This document shows positions 1 through 4,626 of a stretch of 6,504 nt of DNA, piece after piece. The notes under the pieces are model-generated. The model worked only from the letters and a program-made list of their open reading frames with translations, had not been told where the DNA came from and did not search any database. Location: contig NZ_JH604906.1 of the NCBI RefSeq assembly GCF_000250875.1, forward strand, positions 4,041 to 10,544, in the 5' to 3' direction. The translations under genes were made by a program, and so were the position numbers. The DNA is from Sutterella parvirubra YIT 11816 (lineage in GTDB: Bacteria; Pseudomonadota; Gammaproteobacteria; Burkholderiales; Burkholderiaceae_F). Positions within the stretch are counted from its first letter, which is position 1, and every line of letters begins with the position of its first letter.

Positions 1-397
1 CGGCGTGTTCGTGGGTCGACGCCATTTCAAGCGGGTTCGCGATCGGGCCCGCGGCCTGCTCGGCGAGGGTCTTCGCGCGGCCGTCCCAGAACTGGGCGAT
101 CTGGCCGTAGGAATTCAGAACCGTCGGCGAATTGATCGGACCCTGCTGCCAGTAGTCGCCGATCGAGGTCTTCAGGTTGTCGACGCCGCCCGTCGCGAGG
201 TTGTGGCAGGAGTTGCAGGAGATGAAGCCCGAGCGGGAGAGACGCGGTTCGAAGAAGAGCATCTTGCCCAATTCGACGAGCGCGGGGTTGTCGACCTTGA
301 CGGGTTCGATCGGATCAACGGGTTCGGCCGAGAAGGCGGGAGCGGCCGCGGCCATGGCGGCGGCGAGGGCGAGCGCGGTGAGGACAGGGGTCTTCAT
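1..397 (-). CDS. Di-heme cytochrome c peroxidase family protein, N-terminal part (cut by window edge)
   Basis: The visible 132 residues are the N-terminal end of a bacterial di-heme cytochrome c peroxidase (CCP/MauG superfamily), which reduces hydrogen peroxide in the periplasm using electrons from small cytochromes or the quinol pool. Residues 1-24 form a signal peptide with an Ala-rich core ending in AFSA. A typical CCP block follows: LGKMLFFEPRLSRSG (43-57), heme-binding CNSCH at 61-65 (covalent Cys61 and Cys64, axial His65), then NSPTVLN (89-95), QFWDGRA (102-108) and GPIANPLEM (117-125). The second heme domain lies beyond the window. The start at 397 gives the only sensible signal peptide and is preceded by an AGGA-like site about nine bases away. 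The gene diverges from the TenA-like gene. The family call is secure; the electron donor and the exact subfamily (CCP or MauG-like) cannot be told. Confidence 0.93.
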   Translation of the reverse strand, partial: MKTPVLTALALAAAMAAAAPAFSAEPVDPIEPVKVDNPALVELGKMLFFEPRLSRSGFISCNSCHNLATGGVDNLKTSIGDYWQQGPINSPTVLNSYGQIAQFWDGRAKTLAEQAAGPIANPLEMASTHEHA

Positions 398-431
398 AAG
401 ATGGTCCTAGAGAAACGGTCTGGCCCGGAAA

Positions 432-476
432 CGCCGGAGGGTCGAAGCGCCTCGTCGTGGAGGGCGCTTCCCGGCG
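432..476 (-). promoter_or_regulatory. Large two-part hairpin in the peroxidase mRNA leader
   Basis: CGCCGG (432-437) pairs perfectly with CCGGCG (471-476), and directly inside it GAAGCGCC (444-451) pairs perfectly with GGCGCTTC (463-470). Only a six-base bulge on one side separates the two stems. If transcribed leftwards, the structure would sit about 35-80 bases upstream of the peroxidase start codon. No T-run follows in that direction, so it is not a classic intrinsic terminator. Possible roles are an attenuator, an mRNA-stabilising stem or a protein-binding site. The pairing is directly visible; the role is not known. Confidence 0.45.
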
Positions 477-573
477 GTTTGGTCGGGCGGGGCGTCGAAG
501 GGGCGGTGCGGTTCCCTGGGGTCTCGGGTTATCCCGAAGAACTAGATCGGAATCGCTTTCACCTATCGACGGG

Positions 574-600
574 CGTAGTCTAATAGGACTAGTCCCTACG
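574..600. promoter_or_regulatory. Palindromic site with CTAG core (candidate operator)
   Basis: A perfect ten-base palindrome GGACTAGTCC at 586-595 lies inside a looser inverted repeat, CGTAG (574-578) and CTACG (596-600). It is in the AT-richer part of the divergent intergenic region, where a regulator controlling either gene could bind. A related CTAGTC-C-GACTAG element occurs at 3217-3229. The symmetry is observed; operator function is inference. Confidence 0.35.
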
Positions 601-966
601 GCAGAAGTATTGTTTTTTAATGAGGCCCATAGACGGAAATCCAATCTCCCCGATAGATTTGGCGAAGATCGGCAAAGAGGCCGGTTTACGGGCGTCTTTG
701 GGGTGGTACCGAATATGGGTGTTCGCAGACGTTTCCGGCGGGAGAGGGTTTTCGATCAGAGATGCGAACGTTCAAAGTGACCGCGTGGATCTGACGGCTG
801 TCCGACCGGGGTATCAGATCGGACCGCGGTTCGACAAGAAAAGAGAAGGGGACCTCCAGCACCGCCCGGCTTGCATCTTGCGACAGTTCGACCTCCGCCC
901 CCGTCCCGAGTCCCCCGGTACCTCATGCAGAATCGAGGCATTCCATCCAACCGCCTCCACCCACAC

Positions 967-971
967 GGAAG
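967..971 (+). promoter_or_regulatory. Ribosome binding site GGAAG of the TenA-like gene
   Basis: GGAAG with a seven-base spacer to the ATG at 979. It decides the start in favour of 979 over two in-frame upstream ATGs (871 and 925), neither of which gives as good a fit to a Tat signal peptide. Confidence 0.6.
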
Positions 972-978
972 TCCGCCC

Positions 979-1905
979 ATGCTCTCCCGTCTGCTCTTGA
1001 ATCCCCTCACGCAGCCGTTTACGCGCCGCCGCGCCTTCCTCTCCGCCGCGACGTTGGCCGCGGTGCCGTTCCTCGCGCCGGTCTCTGGGCTCTCGAAACT
1101 CGTCCCGTCGGCCCGCGCCGAGGATGCGCCGATCGAGCCGGACCTCCCCGAGGCGCTCAACCCCAGGGCGGGGACGTGGTCGGCCGAGGCCTTCCGGGCG
1201 TCGGACGCGGAGATCGCGCGCCTCGCGCAGGACCCCGTGATCGCGGGGCTCGCCAAAGGCACGTTGCCGAAGGACCAGTTCCTCTGGTACGTCGCGCAGA
1301 ACGTGACGTACCTCGAGCACTACGCGGAGAGCTTCAGGATCCTCAAGGCCGAGCTCCCGGAAGAGGACCGCGACCTCGCCGACCGCTGGATCCGCGAGAC
1401 GGAAGAGACGCGCACGTGGACGCTCGACTACTACAGGCGGCTTTCCGGCCACGACTGGGCGGATTCGCCCTGGCGCGAGCCCGACGACGTCGTGCTCGAC
1501 TACGCCGCGCACGAGCGCCGGAACGTCGAGCGGGGCGCGGCTTACGGGATGGCGGCGATGCTGCCGTGCTTCACGATGTACGAGGTGATCGGCTGGCACG
1601 TCGCCCGGATCCGCGTCTTGAAAGGGAATCCGTATGCGGAATGGGTGGGCGCCTACGGGACGCCCGAGTATTCGGAGACGGTGCGGCTGGCGGTCGACCT
1701 CGCGGACAGGCTCGCGGCCGCGCTGCCCGACGACGCGCACCGCGTCGAGTTGACGGAACTCTACGTCGACGCCTGCGTCTGCGAGTGCCTTCTCTGGGAG
1801 ACGGCCGCGGGCGTGGGGGCGTCGTCGGCCGACATGATCGACGGGCGCGAGCGGACGGAGGAGTCGGATGAACCGGGCAGCCCGAAGCCGGGCGAGGCGG
1901 TGTGA
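979..1905 (+). CDS. Tat-exported TenA/thiaminase-II-like protein
   Basis: This 308-residue protein has the TenA/thiaminase II fold signature. Classic TenA enzymes hydrolyse aminopyrimidines in the cytoplasm to salvage thiamin. Here residues 1-47 are a twin-arginine signal peptide: TRRRAFLS (15-22), a hydrophobic stretch, and an ARA cleavage site before Glu48. TenA landmarks follow: YVAQNVTYLEHYAE (104-117), MLPCFTMYE (194-202) with Cys197 at the position of the catalytic Cys135 of Bacillus subtilis TenA, NPYAEWVGAY (217-226), and CECLLWETA (268-276) with Glu269 at the Glu205 position. At the pyrimidine-binding Asp44 position it has Asn108. A CxCxC run (266-270) is unusual, and residues after about 280 look disordered. 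The start at 979 is chosen because GGAAG (967-971) sits seven bases before it and it gives a normal Tat n-region; in-frame upstream ATGs at 871 and 925 would lengthen that region. Substrate unknown. Confidence 0.88.
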   Translation: MLSRLLLNPLTQPFTRRRAFLSAATLAAVPFLAPVSGLSKLVPSARAEDAPIEPDLPEALNPRAGTWSAEAFRASDAEIARLAQDPVIAGLAKGTLPKDQFLWYVAQNVTYLEHYAESFRILKAELPEEDRDLADRWIRETEETRTWTLDYYRRLSGHDWADSPWREPDDVVLDYAAHERRNVERGAAYGMAAMLPCFTMYEVIGWHVARIRVLKGNPYAEWVGAYGTPEYSETVRLAVDLADRLAAALPDDAHRVELTELYVDACVCECLLWETAAGVGASSADMIDGRERTEESDEPGSPKPGEAV

Positions 1906-1973
1906 CGCCTTTTCGAGCCGCGTGAAGGGCTCCGACGCTCACGGCCCGGATTGCCCGTTTCAATGCCCGCATC

Positions 1974-1991
1974 GGCGCCCTCGGCGCTTTT
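1974..1991 (+). terminator. Weak intrinsic-terminator-like hairpin after the TenA-like gene
   Basis: GCGCC (1975-1979), loop CTC, GGCGC (1983-1987), followed directly by TTTT (1988-1991). The stem can gain a G-U pair at its base. The stem is short and the T-run is only four bases, so termination may be partial and read-through into the flavodoxin-like gene is possible. Confidence 0.4.
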
Positions 1992-2075
1992 GAGCAAGCC
2001 TTGAGCGGCATCGGGGAAGGGCCGGGAAGGCCCGCCCGATAGGATGAAGGGGACGGTTCCGAGAAGCCGTTCCCG

Positions 2076-2090
2076 ATGCTTTTGAAGCAT
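2076..2090 (+). promoter_or_regulatory. Hairpin abutting the Shine-Dalgarno of the flavodoxin-like gene
   Basis: ATGCTT (2076-2081), loop TTG, AAGCAT (2085-2090): a perfect six-base stem ending two bases before the GGAG ribosome binding site (2092-2095). A second imperfect stem, GGGACGG (starting near 2050) with CCGTTCC (2067-2073, with one G-U pair), lies just upstream. Together they would stack structure against the ribosome binding site. The palindrome could equally be a DNA operator. A hairpin in a comparable place precedes the hipA-like gene (6020-6042). Confidence 0.35.
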
Positions 2091-2091
2091 T

Positions 2092-2095
2092 GGAG
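2092..2095 (+). promoter_or_regulatory. Ribosome binding site GGAG of the flavodoxin-like gene
   Basis: GGAG with six bases to the ATG at 2102. It decides against the TTG at 2090, which would overlap this site and the preceding hairpin. Confidence 0.6.
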
Positions 2096-2101
2096 CCCGC
2101 C

Positions 2102-2797
2102 ATGACCGCCCCCAAGTACGCCCTCAAGCCCGTCAGCCTTTCCGCGTTCACCCTCAATCCCGGTCTCACCCGCCGCTCCGCCTTCGCGCGCGGCGCGGAA
2201 CTCCTCACGCTCGCGGCGCTCGGGACCGCCGCGGCCCGCAGCATCCGCACGGTCCGCGCGGCGGATGCGCCTTCCGGTCCCTTCGGCGCACCGTTCGGCG
2301 CTTCTTCTGCGAAGCCCCGGATCGGCGTCTTCTGCTTCACCTGGGCGGGAAGCGGCGGGGAGGTCGCGTCCGAGATGAAGCGGCTCAACCCCTCCGTCAC
2401 CGTCACCCGCATCGAGCGGGCGAAACCCTATCCGGAGGAGTACACGCCGACCACGGAAGAAGCGAAGCGCGAGAAGGCCGCGGCCGAGTTCCCTGAGCTG
2501 AGGCCCATGCCCGTTTCGCCCAAGGACTTCGACGTGGTGGTGATCGGGCATCCGGTCTGGGGCGGCAACCTCCCGCGGCCGCTCTTCACGTTCCTGCGGG
2601 AGCATGCCGAAGAGTTCAGGGGCAGGCGCGTCCTCCACTACGCCATGCACGGGGGATCCGGCTTGGGCGACACGGACGAGGACATGCGGGCGCTGCTCCC
2701 GGGCGTGCCCTTCCGCGGCGTCGCCTTCTACGGTTGGGGCGGTCTGCGGGACCGCGACGCCGTCGGGATCTGGATGAAGCAGGAGGGGCTTCTTTGA
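2102..2797 (+). CDS. Tat-exported flavodoxin-like protein
   Basis: This 231-residue protein has a twin-arginine signal (TRRSAF at 23-28, an Ala/Leu-rich core, a basic c-region with Arg46, Arg49 and Arg52, cleavage near Ala53/Ala54) followed by a flavodoxin-like domain. The domain starts with a beta strand and phosphate-binding-type loop at 73-87 (RIGVFCFTWAGSGGE). It continues with an acidic Lys/Glu-rich helix (110-133), the strand and FMN-loop VVIGHPVWGGNLP (146-158), and the loop HGGSGLG (183-189), typical of the long-helix flavodoxin group similar to Pfam Flavodoxin_4. Flavodoxins are normally cytoplasmic FMN electron carriers, so export by the Tat route, which carries folded cofactor-loaded proteins, fits FMN binding before export. 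The loop TWAGSG departs from the usual T/S-x-T-G-N-T. The start at 2102 has GGAG six bases upstream; TTG at 2090 is less likely. It follows the TenA-like gene by 196 bases. Partners unknown. Confidence 0.85.
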   Translation: MTAPKYALKPVSLSAFTLNPGLTRRSAFARGAELLTLAALGTAAARSIRTVRAADAPSGPFGAPFGASSAKPRIGVFCFTWAGSGGEVASEMKRLNPSVTVTRIERAKPYPEEYTPTTEEAKREKAAAEFPELRPMPVSPKDFDVVVIGHPVWGGNLPRPLFTFLREHAEEFRGRRVLHYAMHGGSGLGDTDEDMRALLPGVPFRGVAFYGWGGLRDRDAVGIWMKQEGLL

Positions 2798-2813
2798 ATC
2801 CGCGGCGCTGAGC

Positions 2814-2845
2814 CGATGAGGCGATGAGTCGATGAGGCCGATGAG
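2814..2845. repeat. Four tandem CGATGAG units
   Basis: CGATGAG recurs at 2814, 2822, 2830 and 2839, giving a period of eight, eight and nine bases. The run starts 16 bases after the flavodoxin stop codon, and its last base overlaps the terminator-like stem. Such short-period arrays often arise by replication slippage; no function is evident. Confidence 0.75.
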
Positions 2846-2884
2846 GCCGCCCGTGGTTCGGGCGGCCCCGGACGGTTTCTCCGG
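2845..2884 (+). terminator. Strong double hairpin, probable transcription end of the flavodoxin-like gene
   Basis: GGCCGCCCG (2845-2853), loop TGGTT, CGGGCGGCC (2859-2867): a perfect nine-base stem. Immediately after it, CCGGA (2868-2872) pairs with TCCGG (2880-2884) across a seven-base loop that contains the only T-run (TTT at 2876-2878). There is no proper U-tract directly after the first stem, so efficiency is uncertain, but position and stability fit a transcript end. Confidence 0.55.
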
Positions 2885-2926
2885 AGCAGGGGAGCGGAAG
2901 AAGGTCGAAGAGGGCGGCGCATGAGC

Positions 2927-2967
2927 CTTTCGACGTTCCCCTTGTCGTCGAAAGAGGTCTTTCGACG
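2927..2967. repeat. CTTTCGACG inverted and direct repeats
   Basis: CTTTCGACG at 2927-2935 pairs with its perfect complement CGTCGAAAG at 2946-2954 (loop of ten). A second direct CTTTCGACG follows at 2959-2967, so the middle copy could pair with either side. A further copy of the same nine-base word lies at 3332-3340. This could be a mutually exclusive stem pair or a set of protein sites; the function is unknown. Confidence 0.6.
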
Positions 2968-3216
2968 CCGCTCCGACCTGTTCTTCGACCCGTCCTCCGC
3001 CGCTCCTCGTGTCACAAAGCGCCGAACCTCCGCTAACTCTCTCTAACTAGCAGAGCAGAGTTTGCGACACGTCAGGCCTTTCTTCAGCATCGCCCGGATC
3101 CCGGCCGTACCTGGGATACTAAACCGGGTGTCGTGTTTGTTGTTTTTCAGCTCCTATCCAAAAGTATCGCAGGAACATCCGAAATCGGGCATGAAAAATG
3201 GAAAATCTTCGAATCC

Positions 3217-3229
3217 CTAGTCCGACTAG
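3217..3229. promoter_or_regulatory. CTAGTC-C-GACTAG palindrome (candidate operator)
   Basis: A perfect 6-1-6 inverted repeat inside the AT-richer segment, related in core sequence to GGACTAGTCC at 586-595. The compact symmetry suits a homodimeric repressor better than an RNA hairpin, because the loop would be a single base. Two CTAG words fall within thirteen bases. The regulator is unknown. Confidence 0.35.
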
Positions 3230-3254
3230 TGTTTAACAGAGGTGAACGCGGCGT

Positions 3255-3284
3255 TTGACGTTCTTATCCTGCAAACCCTAGTTA
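3255..3284 (+). promoter_or_regulatory. Candidate sigma-70 promoter pointing towards folE
   Basis: TTGACG (3255-3260) matches five of six -35 bases, and TAGTTA (3279-3284) matches four of six -10 bases, with an 18-base spacer. The -10 box overlaps the CTAGTTAGAG repeat block, so a protein binding that block would compete with RNA polymerase. If used, the transcript would carry a leader of roughly 600 bases before folE. Confidence 0.3.
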
Positions 3285-3505
3285 GAGTAACGATCCAAGC
3301 GCGAACAGAAGGGAATTCCTGAAAAATTGGACTTTCGACGATAAAAATTTCCGTTTTGACGCGCACGGGTGTCGGAAAAGGGTTACCGTGTGGTCAAGGA
3401 GATGCGGGCAACACCGCCTGTTCTTCCCAAGGCGCTGAGGCCGGGAAGACGTCTGAGTAGTCCGGTGACCCGCCTCCTGTCAATCGGTCCGCCGCCTGAG
3501 GTTCT

Positions 3506-3850
3506 GCACGTCGTGCTTCGGGGATCCGGCCGGACCGGCGGGAGATGCTCCCGCGACACCTCGAACGGGGTCTCCCCACGAGGCTCCGTCCGAATTTGGA
3601 GCACCCCCAGACGGGTGACTTCGACGATGTGCCAGAAGGGCGATTCGACTGCACTTTCTCTTTCCCTACCGCCGTGCAGTTGGATCGCTCTTTGGTTTTC
3701 TTTGGAGACCGAGGCTTCCCGGAATCGCCGGAAATTCTCGGAACCTTCCTCGGGACAACCCGAATTCGGTTATCATCCGTCCTCGAAACACCCGAAGCTC
3801 CTTCGTGAGCAGCTCTGCACAGGATCCCCGCCATGCCGTTTGCCGCATGG
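3506..3850 (+). promoter_or_regulatory. Hairpin-dense segment upstream of folE, candidate structured leader or RNA
   Basis: A run of compact stems lies here: GCAC/GTGC (3506-3516), GCGGGAG/CTCCCGC (3538-3554), nested CCTCG/CGAGG around GGGG/CCCC (3559-3583), GCTCC/GGAGC (3583-3602), CACCC/GGGTG (3602-3617) and ACTGCAC/GTGCAGT (3648-3680). Next come nested CCGAG/CTCGG around TTCC-CGG/CCGGAA (3709-3741), TCGGG/CCCGA (3750-3763) and CCATGC/GCATGG (3831-3850). Three stems share their boundaries end to end. GC-rich DNA yields chance hairpins, so this stays a candidate. It does not match preQ1, TPP or cobalamin riboswitch cores as I remember them. Confidence 0.3.
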
Positions 3851-3899
3851 GCCGGAGCCTTGTGCTTACCCGCAGAAACGCAAATCCGCATCCATCCCG

Positions 3900-4559
3900 A
3901 TGACGCCCTCTGAAAAGATCAAGGCCCGGCTTCTCGCCTCGGGCGCGCCCTTCCGGGCGAACGACAACATCAGCGACGCTTTGGAGCCGGGCGACATCGC
4001 CCGGCTCGAGGACGAAGTGCGCGGCCGCGTGACGGATCTCCTATCGTCGCTCGTCATCGACGTCGAGAACGACCCGAACACCGCGGAGACGGCGGGCCGC
4101 ATCGCGAAGATGTTCGTGCGGGAGGTCTTCTCCGGGCGCTACGAACCCTGCCCCGAAGCGACCGACTTCCCGAACGACCGCGGCTTCGAAGACATGATCA
4201 CGGTGGGGCCCTTTGCGGTGAGGTCGACCTGTTCGCATCACTTCGCGCCGATTCTCGGGCGCTGCTGGGTCGGGATCGTCCCGGGCGAGCGCGTGATCGG
4301 GATTTCGAAGTACGCGAGACTCTCGGAGTGGGTGCTGAAGCGCCCGCAGATCCAGGAAGAGGCCGCCGTGCAGCTGGCGGACCTCTTGGAAGAGAAGACG
4401 AAGCCGCGCGGGCTCGCCGTCATGATCGACGCGGCCCACAGCTGCATGAGCTGGCGCGGCGTCAAGGAAACCGAGAGCCGCATGGGCACGACCGTCTGGC
4501 GCGGGGTCTTCCGCGAGGACGCGTCGCTGCGCGCCGAATTCCAGAACCGGGTGCGCTGA
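3900..4559 (+). CDS. folE: GTP cyclohydrolase I
   Basis: FolE converts GTP to 7,8-dihydroneopterin triphosphate plus formate in the cytoplasm, the entry step for both folate and queuosine. The 219-residue product has the usual family length. Conserved parts are GRIAKMF (66-72), VRSTCSHHFAPI (107-118), VIGISKYARL (132-141), RPQIQE (148-153) and AAHSCMSWRGV (178-188). Zinc ligands are Cys111, His114 and Cys182, with catalytic His113 and His180, each one residue past the E. coli numbering. The CSHH form (E. coli has CEHH) and the SCMSWRGV region resemble the subgroup I remember from cyanobacteria. ATG 3900 gives the normal N-terminus, but no Shine-Dalgarno precedes it; the frame is open back to a GTG at 3369, and that extension has no recognisable content. 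Directly followed by queD and queE, so it probably feeds queuosine synthesis here. Confidence 0.95.
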   Translation: MTPSEKIKARLLASGAPFRANDNISDALEPGDIARLEDEVRGRVTDLLSSLVIDVENDPNTAETAGRIAKMFVREVFSGRYEPCPEATDFPNDRGFEDMITVGPFAVRSTCSHHFAPILGRCWVGIVPGERVIGISKYARLSEWVLKRPQIQEEAAVQLADLLEEKTKPRGLAVMIDAAHSCMSWRGVKETESRMGTTVWRGVFREDASLRAEFQNRVR

Positions 4560-4593
4560 AGGAAGGCCGGAAAAGCCCGCCCAAGCACCGAAC

Positions 4594-4616
4594 CGAACCC
4601 AACCCCAAGCACAACG
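4594..4616 (+). promoter_or_regulatory. C/A-rich leader before queD (copy 1)
   Basis: A nearly G-free stretch starting CGAACCCAACCCCAAG lies ten bases before the queD ATG. It matches the leader before queE (5101-5122) apart from one substitution and small indels. Unstructured C/A-rich leaders can act as translational enhancers or ribosomal protein S1 contacts, which may offset the weak Shine-Dalgarno; that role is inference. Confidence 0.4.
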
Positions 4617-4626
4617 GACGACGAGC

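Larger units (their letters stand above)
398..978. other. Divergent intergenic region between peroxidase and TenA-like genes
   Basis: No convincing gene lies in these 581 bases. The part next to the peroxidase gene is GC-rich and contains a large hairpin (432-476). From about 530 to 800 the sequence becomes more AT-rich and holds a perfect palindrome (586-595), three CTAG tetranucleotides (407, 542, 589) and an inverted repeat GTCCGA/TCGGAC (800-805 and 819-824). It must carry promoters for both divergent genes, but I could not identify a pair of -35 and -10 boxes with confidence on either strand. No FNR-type TTGAT-N4-ATCAA box was seen. Open frames here are rich in ATA, AGG and TTA codons, which the real genes in the window avoid. 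Confidence 0.7.
3031..3292. repeat. AT-richer segment bounded by composite inverted repeats (MITE-like or symmetrical regulatory region)
   Basis: The two ends carry the same short blocks in mirror order. On the left are CGCTA (3031-3035), CTCTAACTAG (3041-3050), GTTTGC (3060-3065) and ACGTCA (3069-3074). On the right are TGACGT (3256-3261), GCAAAC (3271-3276), CTAGTTAGAG (3278-3287) and TAACG (3288-3292). The ten-base block is a perfect inverted match; spacing between blocks differs by a few bases and the outer block has one mismatch. I see no convincing target-site duplication and no transposase. It may be a decayed miniature element or a two-sided regulator-binding region. Confidence 0.4.
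2798..3899. other. Long gene-free region between flavodoxin-like gene and folE
   Basis: About 1.1 kb with no coding region I can support. In order it holds a CGATGAG tandem array, a double hairpin, repeated CTTTCGACG words, an AT-richer CTAG-rich segment bounded by inverted repeats (3031-3292), and a hairpin-dense GC-rich segment (3506-3850). A frame open from a GTG at 3369 runs into folE, but its translation is Ser/Arg/Pro-rich with no recognisable fold and lies upstream of a full-length folE, so I treat it as non-coding. No tRNA, preQ1 or TPP riboswitch was recognised. Confidence 0.7.

Noticed and set aside
780..978. TPP riboswitch upstream of the TenA-like gene
   Set aside because: Looked for because TenA genes are often thiamin-controlled. 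The conserved CTGAGA and ACCTGA-type blocks are absent.
620..1000. 126-codon plus-strand ORF in the divergent intergenic region
   Set aside because: Uses ATA, AGG and TTA codons that the real genes avoid, has no recognisable domain, and overlaps the start of the TenA-like gene in another frame.
814..1740. 308-codon minus-strand ORF opposite the TenA-like gene
   Set aside because: Arg/Val/Pro-rich antisense shadow; the plus-strand frame has a signal peptide, family motifs and a ribosome binding site.
3206..3230. tRNA T-arm-like TTCGAATCC
   Set aside because: No T-stem pairing, no acceptor stem and no D- or anticodon arm around it; a chance match.
3356..3386. Second promoter TTGACG at 3356 before folE
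   Set aside because: No acceptable -10 hexamer at 16-18 bases; only GC-rich sequence follows.
3379..3475. Cobalamin riboswitch-like fragments (AAAGGG-, GCGGGCAAC, CCGGGAAGAC)
   Set aside because: The words are loosely similar, but the conserved order, the B12-box and the length of about 200 bases are not present.
3394..3891. 165-codon minus-strand ORF antisense to the folE leader
   Set aside because: Composition is Ser/Arg/Pro-dominated with no motif; it looks like a shadow of GC-rich hairpin DNA.
3369..3899. N-terminal extension of FolE, open in frame from GTG 3369 (177 extra residues)
   Set aside because: The translation is Ser/Arg/Pro/Cys-rich without a recognisable domain, codon use differs from folE, and the protein from 3900 already has full family length and all motifs. 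Long open frames are common in GC-rich DNA.
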